DNA of 64,000 bases from Mucilaginibacter sp. (GCA_028288025.1 JAQBOM010000037.1:112061-176060); one strand, 5' to 3'; numbered from the stretch's first letter, positions 44,392 to 53,506 are shown. The notes: a model not told the origin generated them from the sequence alone. Numbers and translations are program-made.

Positions 44392-46373
44392 TATTTTTTC
44401 TTAAAAACCATTTCCGCTTTTTCCGATTGGATCACCTTGTTATAAAGCTCTTTAAGGTAAGGGTATTCTTCTGAACTATAGACAGATTTATTGAACTGAA
44501 TGATATGCGAAAAAGTGAACGAGTTATTGTCGGGCTCATAACTTGTTAAATATTTACCGCCATTATTGGGAAGTGCGACCGCTATAATTTGAGGTGGAGT
44601 TTCAATTACATATTGAGACGGCAAATGCATAGTCAATATAAACCTGTCATCCGATGACATACCCCAGTCAACCGGAAAGGAGCGTTCGGATAATTTAAAT
44701 GGATTGGTAGTGATTTTGTCCAGGAAAAATGGATTAAACGTAAGCCTATTTGCGTTAAGCTTGTCATAAAGGTTGACCTCGATTTCGTATTTTTCGCTAA
44801 GCGGCTTATCCAGACTATCTAAATTGTCGATCTCCGATTTCAATATTTTTAATTTCGGCAGTTTACCGTTGAAGTCTTCTACATACTCATCTACTGTATT
44901 AAATTTCTTTATTGCTTTCCGCTTTTCATAAGCCTTGTACCCTGCAGAATATTCGAGCAGAGTGCCTTTAAGCTTACCATCTTCGCTCAAGCTTAAATCC
45001 ATAGTGTAGGTGCTTGTTTCCCGTTGCGGCAAGTTTAAATCTGTCCAGTATGAAGGTTTATCAAGGCTCATTACCCGTCCCTTATCATTCAGACAGCGTA
45101 AAGGCAGCATACCGAATGGAAGTAACGGGTCGGTCGCGTCGAGCAGATAACTTTTGTCGCCAATCTCTACCCGGGCAACCACATAATTAAAATCACCAAT
45201 AACAGGGTATAAAGAATTTATAAGGCCGTTCTCGCGGGTTGATAATAAAACTGCGCTCGCATTTAAGCCAGCTGCGTTTAAAGCGGTGACAAGCGACAGG
45301 TTTATATCGGCAACGCTTCCGCTGTGGGTTTCCAGTGCTTTGCTTATTCCGTCTACGCTATAGATGCCATAGTGCTCGTTCCACTTGAACCATTTTTGCT
45401 GATGGACGTAAATGGCTTTAGCTTTCTCGAGGTCATCGGTTTTGCCGGATATTAATGGCTCCACGTGCGCTTTTAACAATCCTTTCCGTTTCAATTGGCC
45501 GCCAAAATCACTGTAATTCTTAAGCTGGTAATCAATATCCTTCCACTCCTTCGTCATTTTATTCTTAACACCATTATAGGGACTGGTATATTCAACCAGT
45601 TCAAAATTAATAGCCGATAAAAAGTTCTTAGGCGAGGTCATATAATCCTCATTAACAAAGGCTGGTATGTCGCTCATTCCATAAACCATCTTTGAACAAT
45701 CACAACTTGCTCCATGAGTTGAAAAGCACGAACGTTCGACCTCTACCGCATTTTTGGTTAATTTAAAATTACCTTTTAACGAAGCATTGTAAACATAAAA
45801 GGCGGGGATATGTACTTCATATTCGGAATAAAGTTTGGGTATATCGTTCTGGAAATGCCAGGAATGGAAGTTTTCAAAATAAGGGGATTCTATACGGTAT
45901 TTATATTCGATCACGCAGCCGTTGCGTAAACCCGGCAGCGCAAATTTATAATTAGCCCAATGTTTATTTTCTTTTACAGGATATATCTTTCGATTTTCAA
46001 GCTCAACTTTTTGTGTTAACCCATTATCATCCTTATAAAACGTTACGCCGGCAATGTCGTCCACACTTTCATAGGAATCAGCATCGCCATTGTTATAAAC
46101 CGGGATCGCGATAGTCCCGTTATCGAAACCCTTATTATCAAATATTTTGATCTTAACATGATATTCATATATCAGTTTGATGTTATCATCGCTGGCTACA
46201 GCTATTCTCGATGTGCCAAATTCCTGTAAAACTACCGCGTGTGCCGAAGTATCTTTGGCATATTTTTTCATTTCCATCTCGCCGGGGGTAACTTGCCCGA
46301 AAGGAAAATCCTGCGCAATTGCCATTTGTGCCGCTCCGAATAAAATAAATAGGATAAGTAAGGTTTTCCTCAT
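44391..46373 (-). CDS. DUF3857/transglutaminase-like protein lacking catalytic Cys and His
   Basis: 660 residues with the same layout as the next gene: signal peptide (LLILFILFGAAQMAIA), DUF3857 (KLIYEYHVKIKIFDNKG), transglutaminase-like fold and C-terminal domain. At the position of the nucleophile the sequence reads SGSVADINLSLVTAL instead of GDCK..., and the His position is Tyr in DFNYVVARV; only the Asp (LLDATDP) remains. It is therefore probably a non-catalytic partner of the downstream gene, which keeps the triad. A Cys-rich GASCDCSK insertion near residue 222 is odd. Confidence 0.85.
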   Translation of the reverse strand: MRKTLLILFILFGAAQMAIAQDFPFGQVTPGEMEMKKYAKDTSAHAVVLQEFGTSRIAVASDDNIKLIYEYHVKIKIFDNKGFDNGTIAIPVYNNGDADSYESVDDIAGVTFYKDDNGLTQKVELENRKIYPVKENKHWANYKFALPGLRNGCVIEYKYRIESPYFENFHSWHFQNDIPKLYSEYEVHIPAFYVYNASLKGNFKLTKNAVEVERSCFSTHGASCDCSKMVYGMSDIPAFVNEDYMTSPKNFLSAINFELVEYTSPYNGVKNKMTKEWKDIDYQLKNYSDFGGQLKRKGLLKAHVEPLISGKTDDLEKAKAIYVHQQKWFKWNEHYGIYSVDGISKALETHSGSVADINLSLVTALNAAGLNASAVLLSTRENGLINSLYPVIGDFNYVVARVEIGDKSYLLDATDPLLPFGMLPLRCLNDKGRVMSLDKPSYWTDLNLPQRETSTYTMDLSLSEDGKLKGTLLEYSAGYKAYEKRKAIKKFNTVDEYVEDFNGKLPKLKILKSEIDNLDSLDKPLSEKYEIEVNLYDKLNANRLTFNPFFLDKITTNPFKLSERSFPVDWGMSSDDRFILTMHLPSQYVIETPPQIIAVALPNNGGKYLTSYEPDNNSFTFSHIIQFNKSVYSSEEYPYLKELYNKVIQSEKAEMVFKKK

Positions 46374-46557
46374 GATTTTCTTTTAAGTTTAGGTGGTCAC
46401 AAGTTAATATTTTTAACCGAATATTTAAATTGATTTAAAATTTATTGTGCTGATTCTTTTTTAGACATTTGCGACCTTTACTGATATGCTTTTGTTTATT
46501 GGTAAATACAAACACCAATAAAACCTTTACAAACAAGATTTTAAGTAATATTAACAG

Positions 46558-47598
46558 ATGAAATTAAATTTAAAACGGCCGCTGGCTTTTTTTGACCTGG
46601 AAGCTACCGGAACCAATATTGGCGCCGACCGTATTGTTGAAGTATCTGTTATAAAGCTTTTCCCGGACGGCAGTGAAACTGTAAAAACCTTTCGTGTAAA
46701 CCCGGGTATGCCCATACCGCTCGAATCGTCGCTGATACATGGCATTTACGATGAGCATATAAAAGATGAGCCTGAATTTAAAGCGATAGCGCAGGCCCTG
46801 GCTGAATTTATTGATGACAGCGACCTGGCGGGCTACAACTCCAATAAATTTGATATTCCCATGTTAATGGAAGAGTTTTTGCGTGCAGGGGTTTCCTTTA
46901 GCCTGGATAACCGTCACTTTGTGGATGTACAAAATATTTTCCACCAGATGGAGCAGCGCACGCTGAAAGCAGCTTACCAGTTTTACTGTGATAAGAAAAT
47001 TATAAACGCTCATTCGGCCGAAGCTGATACCCGTGCCACTATGGAAGTATTGCTGGCGCAAATTGAGCGGTACGAGAAAATAGAATGGGAAGATAAAAGG
47101 GGAAACCGGTCGTTCCCGGTTGTAAACGATGTTGAAGGGCTGCATAAGTTCACCAATCTGAGCCGGCCGGTTGATTTTGCCGGGCGGATGGTTTTTAACG
47201 AGGAAGGCCAGGAAACGTTTAATTTTGGGAAACATAAAGGCAAATGTGTTGAGGAAGTGTTCAGGATTGAGCCCAGCTATTATTCGTGGATGATGCAGGG
47301 CGATTTCCCGTTGTATACCAAGCGCAAACTTGAAGAAATTTACGCCCGCTGGAACGCGAAGAAAATAGCCGAGCGGCAGTCAAAGCCTGTGGTTCAAAAA
47401 GAAAAGGAACCGGCACCGGCTGAGCAAAGGCCAATAGCGGAACCTGTTAAAAATGATTTTCTTAAAACCGAGGGCGCTAATAATCACCACCCAAGGCCCG
47501 ATAACAGACCTTTTAAAAAGAAAGATGACGGGCCTGCATTGCCGGTAAACGATGACATGCTAAAACAGCTGGCCGATAAGTTTAAGAAAGGTTTGTAA
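46558..47598 (+). CDS. 3'-5' exonuclease, DnaQ/epsilon type, with C-terminal extension
   Basis: 346 residues. Exo I motif FFDLEATGTNIGADRIVEV, Exo II GYNSNKFDIPMLMEEF and Exo III AHSAEADTRATMEVLL, the DEDDh set of acidic residues and His. It is followed by a FGKHKGKCVEEVF domain (about residues 223-265, often found after bacterial exonucleases) and a Pro/Glu/Lys-rich linker ending in DDMLKQLADKFKKGL. It may proofread DNA synthesis or degrade single-stranded ends; the polymerase subunit is not adjacent. Convergent with queG. Confidence 0.9.
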   Translation: MKLNLKRPLAFFDLEATGTNIGADRIVEVSVIKLFPDGSETVKTFRVNPGMPIPLESSLIHGIYDEHIKDEPEFKAIAQALAEFIDDSDLAGYNSNKFDIPMLMEEFLRAGVSFSLDNRHFVDVQNIFHQMEQRTLKAAYQFYCDKKIINAHSAEADTRATMEVLLAQIERYEKIEWEDKRGNRSFPVVNDVEGLHKFTNLSRPVDFAGRMVFNEEGQETFNFGKHKGKCVEEVFRIEPSYYSWMMQGDFPLYTKRKLEEIYARWNAKKIAERQSKPVVQKEKEPAPAEQRPIAEPVKNDFLKTEGANNHHPRPDNRPFKKKDDGPALPVNDDMLKQLADKFKKGL

Positions 47599-47618
47599 AG
47601 TTAATTTGCCTTGAAGGG

Positions 47619-48548
47619 TTATTTTAAAAATTCAATATTTCGCTTCAGGCCTTTAAATTTAGTTCGTTTAACGGCTGAATTTTTAAATACTACTGTAAAA
47701 ATATCTTCTGTTATATCTTCCCAATCCCGGCTGTTTAAATTTAGCAGTTCGGGATCGGGCTCAAAGGCCGGCTCCTGGTGCAGCACTGAAAACTTATTCC
47801 ACGGACAAACATCCTGGCAAATATCGCAGCCAAACATCCAGTTATCCATTTTGCCCTTAAATTGCTGCGGTATCTCGCTTTTCAGTTCTATTGTTAGGTA
47901 AGATATACAGCGGCTGCCGTCAACGATATACGGGGCAACGATCGCCTCGGTAGGGCACGCGTCAATACAGCGGGTACACGTACCGCAATGGTCGGCGGTA
48001 GCCGGGATATCGTATTCAAGGTCAATATCAACGATCAATTCCGCCAAAAAAAAGAAAGAACCGTAGTTTTTATTGATCAGGTTGGTGTTTTTTGCTATCC
48101 AGCCCATACCCGATCTTTTTGCCCAGGCTTTATCCAGTACAGGCGCCGAGTCGACAAATGCGCGGCCGTTTATCTCGCCGATCCTTTCGTTTAATATTTC
48201 AAGTAATTTTTTTAGTTTTTCCTTTATAACCGAATGGTAATCAGCGCCGTAAGCATATTTCGATATTTTTGGGGCGGACGGGTCAGTCGGCTGTTTGTCA
48301 GGGTAGTAGTTAAGACCCAGGGATATAACCGATTTTGCCCCATCAACCAGCAAGCGCGGGTCGAGCCGTTTATCGAAATGGTTTTCCATGTACTGCATTT
48401 CGCCGTGCATGCCCTTTTTTAACCACGCCTCCAGGCGGGGGGCTTCTTCTTCCAAAAACTCCGCTTTTGAAATACCGCAAAACATAAAACCCAGTTCCTT
48501 AGCCTCCTTTTTAATTAATGAACTGTATGCCGCCCTTTGGTGTGCCAT
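47619..48548 (-). CDS. queG: Epoxyqueuosine reductase
   Basis: Last step of queuosine synthesis in tRNA: cobalamin and [4Fe-4S]-dependent reduction. 309 residues from the ATG at 48548 ([20 protein letters not shown]; the track starts at an upstream TTG). Two ferredoxin clusters are visible: [16 protein letters not shown] and [13 protein letters not shown]. The segment [20 protein letters not shown]-like ([20 protein letters not shown]) is the family's cobalamin region. A TATCTTTG box ends 6 nt before the ATG. Confidence 0.95.
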   Translation of the reverse strand: MAHQRAAYSSLIKKEAKELGFMFCGISKAEFLEEEAPRLEAWLKKGMHGEMQYMENHFDKRLDPRLLVDGAKSVISLGLNYYPDKQPTDPSAPKISKYAYGADYHSVIKEKLKKLLEILNERIGEINGRAFVDSAPVLDKAWAKRSGMGWIAKNTNLINKNYGSFFFLAELIVDIDLEYDIPATADHCGTCTRCIDACPTEAIVAPYIVDGSRCISYLTIELKSEIPQQFKGKMDNWMFGCDICQDVCPWNKFSVLHQEPAFEPDPELLNLNSRDWEDITEDIFTVVFKNSAVKRTKFKGLKRNIEFLK

Positions 48549-48554
48549 TGTACG

Positions 48555-48562
48555 CAAAGATA
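48555..48562 (-). promoter_or_regulatory. TAnnTTTG box directly before queG
   Basis: Minus-strand TATCTTTG, 6 nt upstream of the queG ATG; it also covers the TTG start listed in the track, which therefore is probably not translated. Confidence 0.45.
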
Positions 48563-48660
48563 CGATAAATCCAAAAATTGAATTTAACTTAAAATTAAAT
48601 AAATTGATTTCATAGTAAATATGGTTTGATTTTTGCTAATGATATTGTAAAAAATACAAT

Positions 48661-49029
48661 ATGCTCAAGGTCATAAACAATTTGCCGCGTCATGTTGCAG
48701 GCGTACATGCTTACGCCGATGTTGATGAAGCGGAGTACGAAAGTACACTGGAAGGATTGTTTAACAACTTTCTTGAGCAGCACAATAAGATCAATTTTTT
48801 GTTGGTGCTTGAAACCGAGATAAAAAATTTTTCGCCCGGCAAATGGTGCGGCAATATTAAGCTTGGACTGAAATATTTTTTTAGATGGAACAAGGTTGTG
48901 CTGGTAACTGATAAAAAATACCTGCGCGGTTTTAGCGATCTGTTCAAGTATATTTTACCCGGGAAATTTAGAAGCTTCCCATTGGATGAATTGGATACAG
49001 CTATCAAGTGGTTGGCTGAGACAAAATAG
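48661..49029 (+). CDS. SpoIIAA-like (STAS/SEC14-type) protein
   Basis: 122 residues. The pattern MLKVINNLPRHVAGVHAYAD, then INFLLVLETEIKNFSPG, LGLKYFFRWNKVVLVTDKKY and FRSFPLDELDTAIKWL is that of the SpoIIAA-like family (DUF3478), small alpha/beta proteins proposed to bind lipids or act as anti-anti-sigma-like modules. No partner gene is adjacent. A 63-residue ORF follows 37 nt downstream. Confidence 0.75.
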   Translation: MLKVINNLPRHVAGVHAYADVDEAEYESTLEGLFNNFLEQHNKINFLLVLETEIKNFSPGKWCGNIKLGLKYFFRWNKVVLVTDKKYLRGFSDLFKYILPGKFRSFPLDELDTAIKWLAETK

Positions 49030-49066
49030 ATGCTGCGGTATAATAATAATATTAAACGAGTAAGTT

Positions 49067-49258
49067 ATGCAAAGTTCAAATAAACAACAGGGTACTGGTG
49101 GCAATTTTGAAAAAGGTAGCCAGCCAATAGTTCAAAATAAACCCGACGATAAGCGGGTGCCAACGGTTGTTCCGGATAATGACAACGGTAAGCCCGGCCC
49201 TTCCAGCGAGAAAAATTCTTCTAACAAAGGCCAGGGGCCTGCCGGAGAAAATCTTTAA
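49067..49258 (+). CDS. Hypothetical low-complexity 63-residue protein
   Basis: Almost entirely polar, rich in Gly, Asn, Lys and Pro (SSNKQQGTGGNFEKGSQPIV, NDNGKPGPSSEKNSSNKGQG), so intrinsically disordered. It follows the SpoIIAA-like gene and ends just before a palindromic repeat. Similar short disordered ORFs are common in Sphingobacteriaceae; function unknown. The call rests on position and an ATG with a plausible AT-rich upstream region. Confidence 0.5.
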   Translation: MQSSNKQQGTGGNFEKGSQPIVQNKPDDKRVPTVVPDNDNGKPGPSSEKNSSNKGQGPAGENL

Positions 49259-49279
49259 TTTTAACGACTTTCACCTCCG

Positions 49280-49361
49280 GTCATTGCGAGGTACGAAGCA
49301 ATCGCGAACTATGCATGGTCGCTTTGTAAAGTGTAAAGATTGTTTCGTACCTCGCAATGAC
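49280..49361. repeat. Interspersed palindrome, GTCATTGCGAGGTACGAAGC family
   Basis: The 24-nt arms (49280-49303 and 49338-49361) match at 23 of 24 positions as inverted copies, with a 34-nt centre. It shares GTCATTGCGAG with the element in the his operon. Translating through it gives SLRGTKQS/CFVPRND peptides often seen as false proteins in databases. Confidence 0.9.
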
Positions 49362-49386
49362 GGATCTTTGTTAATCCGGTACCTAA

Positions 49387-50154
49387 TTAAAAGCTGTGCC
49401 TCACATTATTGCTGAATGTTTTGGTGGTCCAGTAACCGCTATCCAATATGCGCCTAACCGTCATTAACGGATCCTGCGGGTAGCGCTTATCTGCTAGTTG
49501 GAAGGCCAATTTGAACCCGCGTTTATGTAATTCAGGCAGGTTCTGCGCGTTCCAAACACCAAACGGGAAAGCAAAATATTTTACCGGTTTGCCGGTGATG
49601 TCCTCGAGCAATTTGGTAGGCTTGTCCAATTGTATCTGCCAATCTTTACCTGTTATCTTTTTAAAATTACTGTGGTTCCAGGTATGGCTGGCTATAACAT
49701 TTCCCTCGTCGGATAACTGTTTTAGCTGCGCCTTGCTCATGTAATGTTTTTTGTTTAGCGATACGGTCATGATAAAAAACACACCCTTAAAGCCATATTT
49801 TTTCATTTCGGGCCGGGCTATTTCAAACTGATCCAAATCGGTATCATCAAAAGTAAGCATGATGGGTTTGCTGGGCAAGGCTGTGCCTTTGGTCAGGTAA
49901 TCATATAACTGATCGGGCAGAATCGTATGGTAGCCGCTGTCGGCCAGCATTTTCATATGCTGTTTAAAAGAAGCAATGGGTATAATATAATCCTTTGAAG
50001 TCTTTGAATCTGTAGGCTTCCAGTCGCGTATCTGGTGATAGCAAACAATGGGTACCTGTTTGCGCGCCATTACAGCAGCGTTGTTCACAGGCTGCCCGAA
50101 AGTAATTAAACTTAAAAGGCAGAAAATTGAGAGAAAAAAAAGTTGTTTGAACAT
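49387..50154 (-). CDS. Polysaccharide deacetylase (NodB homology domain)
   Basis: 255 residues: signal peptide (FFLSIFCLLSLITFGQ), then a carbohydrate esterase 4 fold. The metal-binding motifs are MLTFDDTDLDQ (Asp pair) and ASHTWNHSN (HxxxH), and the C-terminal AFPFGVWN provides the catalytic Arg/Pro region. Such enzymes remove N- or O-acetyl groups from envelope or extracellular polysaccharides in the periplasm. Signal peptide and motifs are complete. Confidence 0.9.
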   Translation of the reverse strand: MFKQLFFLSIFCLLSLITFGQPVNNAAVMARKQVPIVCYHQIRDWKPTDSKTSKDYIIPIASFKQHMKMLADSGYHTILPDQLYDYLTKGTALPSKPIMLTFDDTDLDQFEIARPEMKKYGFKGVFFIMTVSLNKKHYMSKAQLKQLSDEGNVIASHTWNHSNFKKITGKDWQIQLDKPTKLLEDITGKPVKYFAFPFGVWNAQNLPELHKRGFKLAFQLADKRYPQDPLMTVRRILDSGYWTTKTFSNNVRHSF

Positions 50155-50235
50155 AACGATAGATGTGTTTTAATTCCGGCTAAAATAAGATTAATTTTCT
50201 TTCGGCTAAAGATAAACCCGTCAATTTTATTGGTT

Positions 50236-51342
50236 TCAGAGCACAATCCGCTTGCTCTCTTTTATCGAACGTTTCGCCGCATCCAATATCTCCATTACGA
50301 TCATATTGTATTTTAACGAAGATCGGTCATCACCCTCGCCTGTGATGCTTTTTTGCAGCACGGCAGTAAAATACGGGATAGGATTATTGTAGGGCGGCTG
50401 TAATGGCTCAACTTTTCTTACGCTTTTAATATTCTCGCGCATACGCATCGTCAAATTGTTACCATCCAGCGCATGTAAATAGCCGGTTTCGCCAAAAACT
50501 TCCATGTCTTTAATGCTAAAAGGCCAGTTCCATGAAGCTTCAATTTGCCCCGTTGCACCGGGATATTCTATTATTACAGTCGCGTCATCCTCCACTTTTG
50601 GATAAATAGCTGGTTTATAATGCCGGGCTATGGCCGTTACGGCTATTGGCCGTTTGCCGTGCATCAGCCAGGTCATTAGATCGGCGCCGTAGCAGCCAAA
50701 ATCGTTCAGCGCGCCTGCGCCGTTTAAAACAGGGTCGGTAAGCCAGCTCAAAAACTCTTCGCTGCAACCAATTTCGACCGGGCCCTGGTGCCCGTCGTGC
50801 ACCACCATTTTGCGGATAGCGCCTATGCTGTCTTTATTAATGATATCGTACGCGGCCACTACCGACGGGTACCACGTCGTTTCATAGTTTGTTAAAAGTT
50901 TAATATGGTATTGATTGGCAAGCGCTTCCATCCGTTTTGCCTGGCTTAAGGTTGCTGCCAGCGGTTTTTCAACCATAACCGCGATGTGCAAAGGCGCGCA
51001 TACCTCAACGATATCAACATGGTAAGCAATCGCGTTATAGCCCAATACTATAGCCGGTTTCCGTTTGGCTACCATCGTTTTCAGGTCGGTAAAAAATAAA
51101 GAGTCAGGCAAATGGAACTGTTTGCGGTATTTTTCCTGCAATGCCTTGCTCGGCTCGGCTATGCCGACAATATTTACCCGGCCATGTGCATACTCGTTTA
51201 AAATACCATAGATATGGTTGTGGGTTAAGCCGGCAATGCCAACACGCGGCATACTTTGGGCATCAGCCAGGGTAGCGGAACTAGTAATTAATACTGCTAA
51301 AATGAGTGCTCTTTTGAAGTTGATAAGAATGTTGTTTTTCAT
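50236..51342 (-). CDS. Exported Gfo/Idh/MocA-family oxidoreductase
   Basis: 368 residues from the ATG at 51342. A signal peptide (LINFKRALILAVLITSSATLADA) precedes the NAD(P)-binding Rossmann fold (PRVGIAGLTHNHIYGI), the conserved EKPLA motif (VMVEKPLAATLSQAK) and the substrate domain (GALNDFGCYGADLM, with the Gly-His-equivalent region changed to CYGAD). Many Bacteroidetes secrete such sugar or cyclitol dehydrogenases. Next to a 98-bp palindrome; no pathway context. Confidence 0.85.
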   Translation of the reverse strand: MKNNILINFKRALILAVLITSSATLADAQSMPRVGIAGLTHNHIYGILNEYAHGRVNIVGIAEPSKALQEKYRKQFHLPDSLFFTDLKTMVAKRKPAIVLGYNAIAYHVDIVEVCAPLHIAVMVEKPLAATLSQAKRMEALANQYHIKLLTNYETTWYPSVVAAYDIINKDSIGAIRKMVVHDGHQGPVEIGCSEEFLSWLTDPVLNGAGALNDFGCYGADLMTWLMHGKRPIAVTAIARHYKPAIYPKVEDDATVIIEYPGATGQIEASWNWPFSIKDMEVFGETGYLHALDGNNLTMRMRENIKSVRKVEPLQPPYNNPIPYFTAVLQKSITGEGDDRSSLKYNMIVMEILDAAKRSIKESKRIVL

Positions 51343-51370
51343 TTGATGAGGAATATAATGTTTCGAATTC

Positions 51371-51468
51371 TTTGTCATTCTGAGCGTAGCGAAGAATCTT
51401 CTGCGACAGATGTGTATCCGCGTGCTTTTCGCGCGAAGAAGATTCTTCGCTACGCTCAGGGTGACAAA
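51371..51468. repeat. Interspersed palindrome, GTCATTCTGAGCGTAGCGAA family
   Basis: The 32-nt arms (51371-51402 and 51437-51468) match at 30 of 32 positions; the two differences become G-U pairs in plus-strand RNA, so the stem is complete there. A 34-nt centre separates them, the same spacing as in the 49280 element although the arm sequence differs. Confidence 0.92.
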
Positions 51469-51497
51469 CTTTTATAGTGATGATTTTCATCTCTTCG

Positions 51498-52520
51498 TTA
51501 AAACAAGGACGGATTGCCGCCCAACTTTATTTTGCCCAGATGCTTGTAAGCGCTTTCGGTCGCTTCGCGGCCGCGCGCGGTGCGCATTAAAAAACCTTCC
51601 TGGATCAAAAAAGGCTCGTACACTTCTTCAATCGTACCTTCATCTTCACCCACCGCAGTGGCTATTGTTTTTAAGCCAACCGGGCCGCCCTTGAATTTAT
51701 CAATAATGGTGGTTAATATCTTATTATCCATTTCATCCAGGCCGTGCTCGTCCACATTTAAAGCGTTCAAAGCATATTTGGCTATTACGGTATCGATATT
51801 TCCGTCGCCCTTTATCTGGGCGAAATCACGTGTACGGCGCAGTAAAGCATTGGCTATACGGGGTGTACCACGGCTGCGGCGGGCAATTTCATAGGCGCCT
51901 TCGTCGCTTATCGGTGTTTTTAATATAGATGCCGAGCGCAACACGATAGTGGTCAATAACTTGGCATCGTAATATTCGAGCCTCGAATTGATGCCAAACC
52001 TTGCACGCAGTGGCGCCGTCAACAAGCCCGAACGGGTAGTGGCCCCAACCAATGTAAAGGGATTTAAGGATATTTGCACCGAACGCGCGTTAGGGCCGCT
52101 CTCGAGCATAATATCTATCTTAAAATCTTCCATTGCCGAGTATAAATATTCTTCAACCAGGGGGCTTAAACGGTGGATCTCGTCGATAAACAAAATATCA
52201 CCTGTTTCCAGGTTGGTCAGTAAGCCGGCAAGGTCGCCGGGTTTATCTAAAACAGGGCCGGAAGTTATTTTTATACCCACATTCATCTCGTTGGCGATGA
52301 TGTAGGAGAGGGTTGTTTTGCCCAATCCCGGCGGGCCGTGCAGCAACACATGATCGAGCGCTTCGCCACGCTGGCGGGCAGCCTGAACAAATACTTTTAA
52401 ATTGGCTAATATTTTATGCTGACCGGTAAAGTCCTCAAAGACCTGCGGACGCAAAACTTTCTCAATATCACGTTCAGCAGGGGAGAGACGTTCACCGTCG
52501 GGATCAAGGTTTTCGTTCAT
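51498..52520 (-). CDS. ruvB: Holliday junction branch migration helicase RuvB
   Basis: 340 residues of the AAA+ motor that with RuvA moves Holliday junctions. Walker [16 protein letters not shown], Walker [20 protein letters not shown], sensor 1 and the arginine finger region [18 protein letters not shown], and the C-terminal winged helix ([16 protein letters not shown]) are all present. The N terminus [20 protein letters not shown] is the usual start. Monocistronic, followed by a palindromic element. Confidence 0.97.
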   Translation of the reverse strand: MNENLDPDGERLSPAERDIEKVLRPQVFEDFTGQHKILANLKVFVQAARQRGEALDHVLLHGPPGLGKTTLSYIIANEMNVGIKITSGPVLDKPGDLAGLLTNLETGDILFIDEIHRLSPLVEEYLYSAMEDFKIDIMLESGPNARSVQISLNPFTLVGATTRSGLLTAPLRARFGINSRLEYYDAKLLTTIVLRSASILKTPISDEGAYEIARRSRGTPRIANALLRRTRDFAQIKGDGNIDTVIAKYALNALNVDEHGLDEMDNKILTTIIDKFKGGPVGLKTIATAVGEDEGTIEEVYEPFLIQEGFLMRTARGREATESAYKHLGKIKLGGNPSLF

Positions 52521-52530
52521 TGCCGTTATT

Positions 52531-52661
52531 TATTTCGAATTTCGGAATTTCGATTTCGAATTTATACATATTTCATATTTGGAAATTTCGATTTCGAATT
52601 TAGCCAATTAACCATAGGTTGCATCAAAAATCCGAAATCGAAATTTCGAAATCCGAAATCA
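52531..52661. repeat. TTTCGAAATTTCGGA word repeat with inverted arms
   Basis: Nearly the whole spacer consists of TTTCGAATTTCGGAATTTCG, GGAAATTTCGATTTCGAATT and their inverse AATCCGAAATCGAAATTTCG. The same words, in shorter form, are in the spacer at 6030-6065. Confidence 0.75.
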
Positions 52662-52665
52662 AAGA

Positions 52666-53397
52666 TCACCCCTCCGGGTACTTCCTGAATATACTGTTGA
52701 TCTTCATGTGGATAACCCCGATAAACGCTTCCCTGAATATGCTGGTCGACATTTTTGAGGTGCCGAGGGTACGGTCGGTAAAGATGATCGGGATTTCCAC
52801 TACCTTAAAACCGTGTTTTACCGCGGTATATTTCATTTCGATCTGAAAAGCATATCCCACAAATTTTATCTTATGCAAACGGACCGTTTCCAAAACCCGT
52901 CGTTTATAACACATAAAACCGGCTGTTGAGTCTTGTATTTTTAGCCCTGTTATAAAACGTACATACACCGAAGCAAAATAGCTCATCAATACCCTGCTCA
53001 TCGGCCAGTTAACTACGTTCACACCGTTTATGTACCGCGATCCAATGGCCGCGTCTGCGCCATCAATACAGGCCTGCCGTAATTTTAACAAGTCGTCGGG
53101 ATTATGCGAAAAATCGGCATCCATCTCGAAGATGTAATCATAATGCCTATAGATAGCCCAGGCAAAACCGTGGAGGTAAGCTGTGCCAAGCCCCTGCTTC
53201 CCGGCACGCTCTTCTATAAAAAGGCGCCCGGGATATTCGGGTATTAATTGCTTTACGATATTTTGCGTACCGTCAGGCGAGCCATCATCAATAATAAGCA
53301 GGTGAAAATCATGCGGCAAAGAGAATACCTTACGGATCATCCGTTCAATATTTTCCTTTTCATTATAGGTGGGTATAATAACTAAGCTATCAGGCAC
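52666..53397 (-). CDS. GT2 polyprenol/dolichol-phosphate mannose synthase-like
   Basis: 243 residues, GT-A fold. N-terminal donor-binding LVIIPTYNEKENIERMI, IIDDGSPDGTQNIV and the metal-binding DxD in FEMDADFSHNPDDLL; the acceptor-side motif SRYINGVNVVNWPMSR and the end EAFIGVIHMKINSIF fit the DPM1 family that transfers mannose or a similar sugar to polyprenyl phosphate on the inner membrane face. No C-terminal membrane domain. A lipid-linked sugar made here could feed GT-C enzymes such as the one at 30250, but they are not linked. Confidence 0.9.
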   Translation of the reverse strand: MPDSLVIIPTYNEKENIERMIRKVFSLPHDFHLLIIDDGSPDGTQNIVKQLIPEYPGRLFIEERAGKQGLGTAYLHGFAWAIYRHYDYIFEMDADFSHNPDDLLKLRQACIDGADAAIGSRYINGVNVVNWPMSRVLMSYFASVYVRFITGLKIQDSTAGFMCYKRRVLETVRLHKIKFVGYAFQIEMKYTAVKHGFKVVEIPIIFTDRTLGTSKMSTSIFREAFIGVIHMKINSIFRKYPEG

Positions 53398-53448
53398 TAA
53401 ATAAAGTTGAAAATGAGAGGGCTAAAATAAACGATTTCGGCATCATTA

Positions 53449-53487
53449 AAAATAAAAAAAGCAGATAGTGATTGTAACTATCTGCTT
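53449..53487 (-). terminator. Intrinsic terminator of the peptide transporter gene
   Basis: On the minus strand AAGCAGATAGT-TACAATC-ACTATCTGCTT forms an 11-bp stem with a 7-nt loop followed by TTTTTATTTTT, 20 nt after the stop codon. A textbook Rho-independent terminator. Confidence 0.9.
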
Positions 53488-53506
53488 ACTAAGAAAATCT
53501 GATTTA

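Noticed and set aside
49167-49415. Track ORF of 82 residues with SLRGTKQS and CFVPRNDG
   Set aside because: Runs through the palindrome at 49280-49361 in a frame shifted from the 49067 ORF; a repeat translation, not a gene.
51281-51490. Track ORF of 69 residues with CHPERSEESS and ILRYAQND
   Set aside because: These peptides are the translation of the palindromic repeat at 51371-51468; such false proteins are common in databases. No gene support.
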